Shown piece by piece: positions 5,655 through 5,835 of a DNA stretch of 5,835 nucleotides. Below the pieces are notes generated by a model. That model made no database searches. It saw nothing but the letters and a program-made list of their open reading frames with translations, and was not told the origin of the DNA. Positions within the stretch are counted from its first letter, which is position 1, and every line of letters starts with the position of its first letter. Origin of the DNA: Clostridia bacterium (GTDB lineage: Bacteria > Bacillota > Clostridia > Christensenellales > Borkfalkiaceae). The position numbers and the translations under genes are program-made. Location: assembly GCA_017452305.1 (NCBI GenBank), contig JAFTMQ010000147.1, forward strand, positions 1-5,835, given 5' to 3'.

Positions 5655-5835
5655 AAGGGCGTACCCATGGGCGAAGAGAGTAATCCCGTCCCTACCACCC
5701 CTTCCACCTTTAAGGCGACGACAAAAGAGCTGGAATATACCTACTATGCAATGTTCGCCGACGCGGAAGCGACGGAAGCGCGCACTTACACCGCAACCAT
5801 CACCAACACAAACGCGTTCATTTACTTCGACGGCA
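5499..5835 (+). pseudogene. In-frame continuation of the Cys/His-repeat lipoprotein beyond the TAA (runs off the window)
   Basis: From 5499 the frame of the upstream 448-aa reading stays open for 112 codons to the window edge, with the same codon preference. It encodes the missing half of the module (VYPVTPELKEFL, then WLAACYYYKG at 5631-5660) and the start of another beta-rich segment (TYTATITNTNAFIYFDG), mirroring the module-to-beta order of the 981-aa protein. I see no Shine-Dalgarno plus start near 5499 that would make it a separate gene. The in-frame ATG at 5667 lacks a GGAG and lies past the conserved part. The likeliest reading is a single gene broken by one nonsense codon. A sequencing or assembly error at 5496-5498 is the main alternative. 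Confidence 0.75.

Noticed and set aside
1..5835. CRISPR array, tRNA/rRNA genes, insertion sequence or phage elements
   Set aside because: No direct-repeat/spacer pattern, cloverleaf, transposase, terminal inverted repeats or phage genes were seen on reading either strand.

Overview
The window looks like a piece of a chromosome from an anaerobic, probably gut-dwelling Clostridia-type bacterium (Bacillota). The evidence is strong GGAG-type Shine-Dalgarno sites, sigma-A-like promoter hexamers, short KK-type lipoprotein signal peptides that run into Cys-Asp-Asn or Gly-rich linkers, and a contrast between AT-rich spacers and GC-richer coding DNA. From memory of similar lipoproteins the Christensenellales (for example the Borkfalkia group) is a plausible home, but this is a low-confidence inference. 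All supported genes are on the + strand.

Layout: (1) bases 1-435 hold the C-terminal half of nagB, glucosamine-6-phosphate deaminase, closed by a clear intrinsic terminator at 484-515. (2) Bases 520-704 are an AT-rich, gene-free leader with two promoter-like hexamer pairs. The better one, with an extended -10, is at 579-607. (3) From 705 to the window edge there is a run of three lipoprotein genes, probably one operon: a 135-aa protein with a Cna-B/SpaA-like fold and a CxxxC pair (705-1112); a 981-aa protein combining a Cna-B-like domain, a TlpA/ResA-type thioredoxin domain with WCGPC, and a long repetitive C-terminal region (1155-4100); and a Cys/His-repeat lipoprotein (4152 onward) interrupted by an in-frame TAA at 5496-5498, after which the same frame stays open to the end of the window.

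The three precursors have nearly the same plan: a 25-residue signal peptide, a lipobox Cys at position 26, and an Asn/Ser/Asp/Gly-rich tether. The two intergenic gaps also match: stop codon, small GC hairpin without a T-tract, GGAG, ATG. The two large proteins share an unrecognised module of roughly 120-145 residues. Its signature runs from a Gly/Asn-Tyr-Tyr/Phe-His/Arg start to a Pro-Val/Ala-Val/Thr helix and ends in W-L-x-x-C-x-Y or W-L-x-x-C-Y-Y. I see three copies, two in the 981-aa protein and one in the interrupted protein, separated by beta-rich segments. The third copy straddles the premature stop, which is the best evidence that the stop is a recent nonsense mutation or a sequence error.

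The most interesting hypothesis is an extracytoplasmic, membrane-tethered system in which the thioredoxin-domain lipoprotein acts on cysteines in its own modules or in the neighbouring Cys-bearing lipoproteins. This is inferred from domain content and gene order only.
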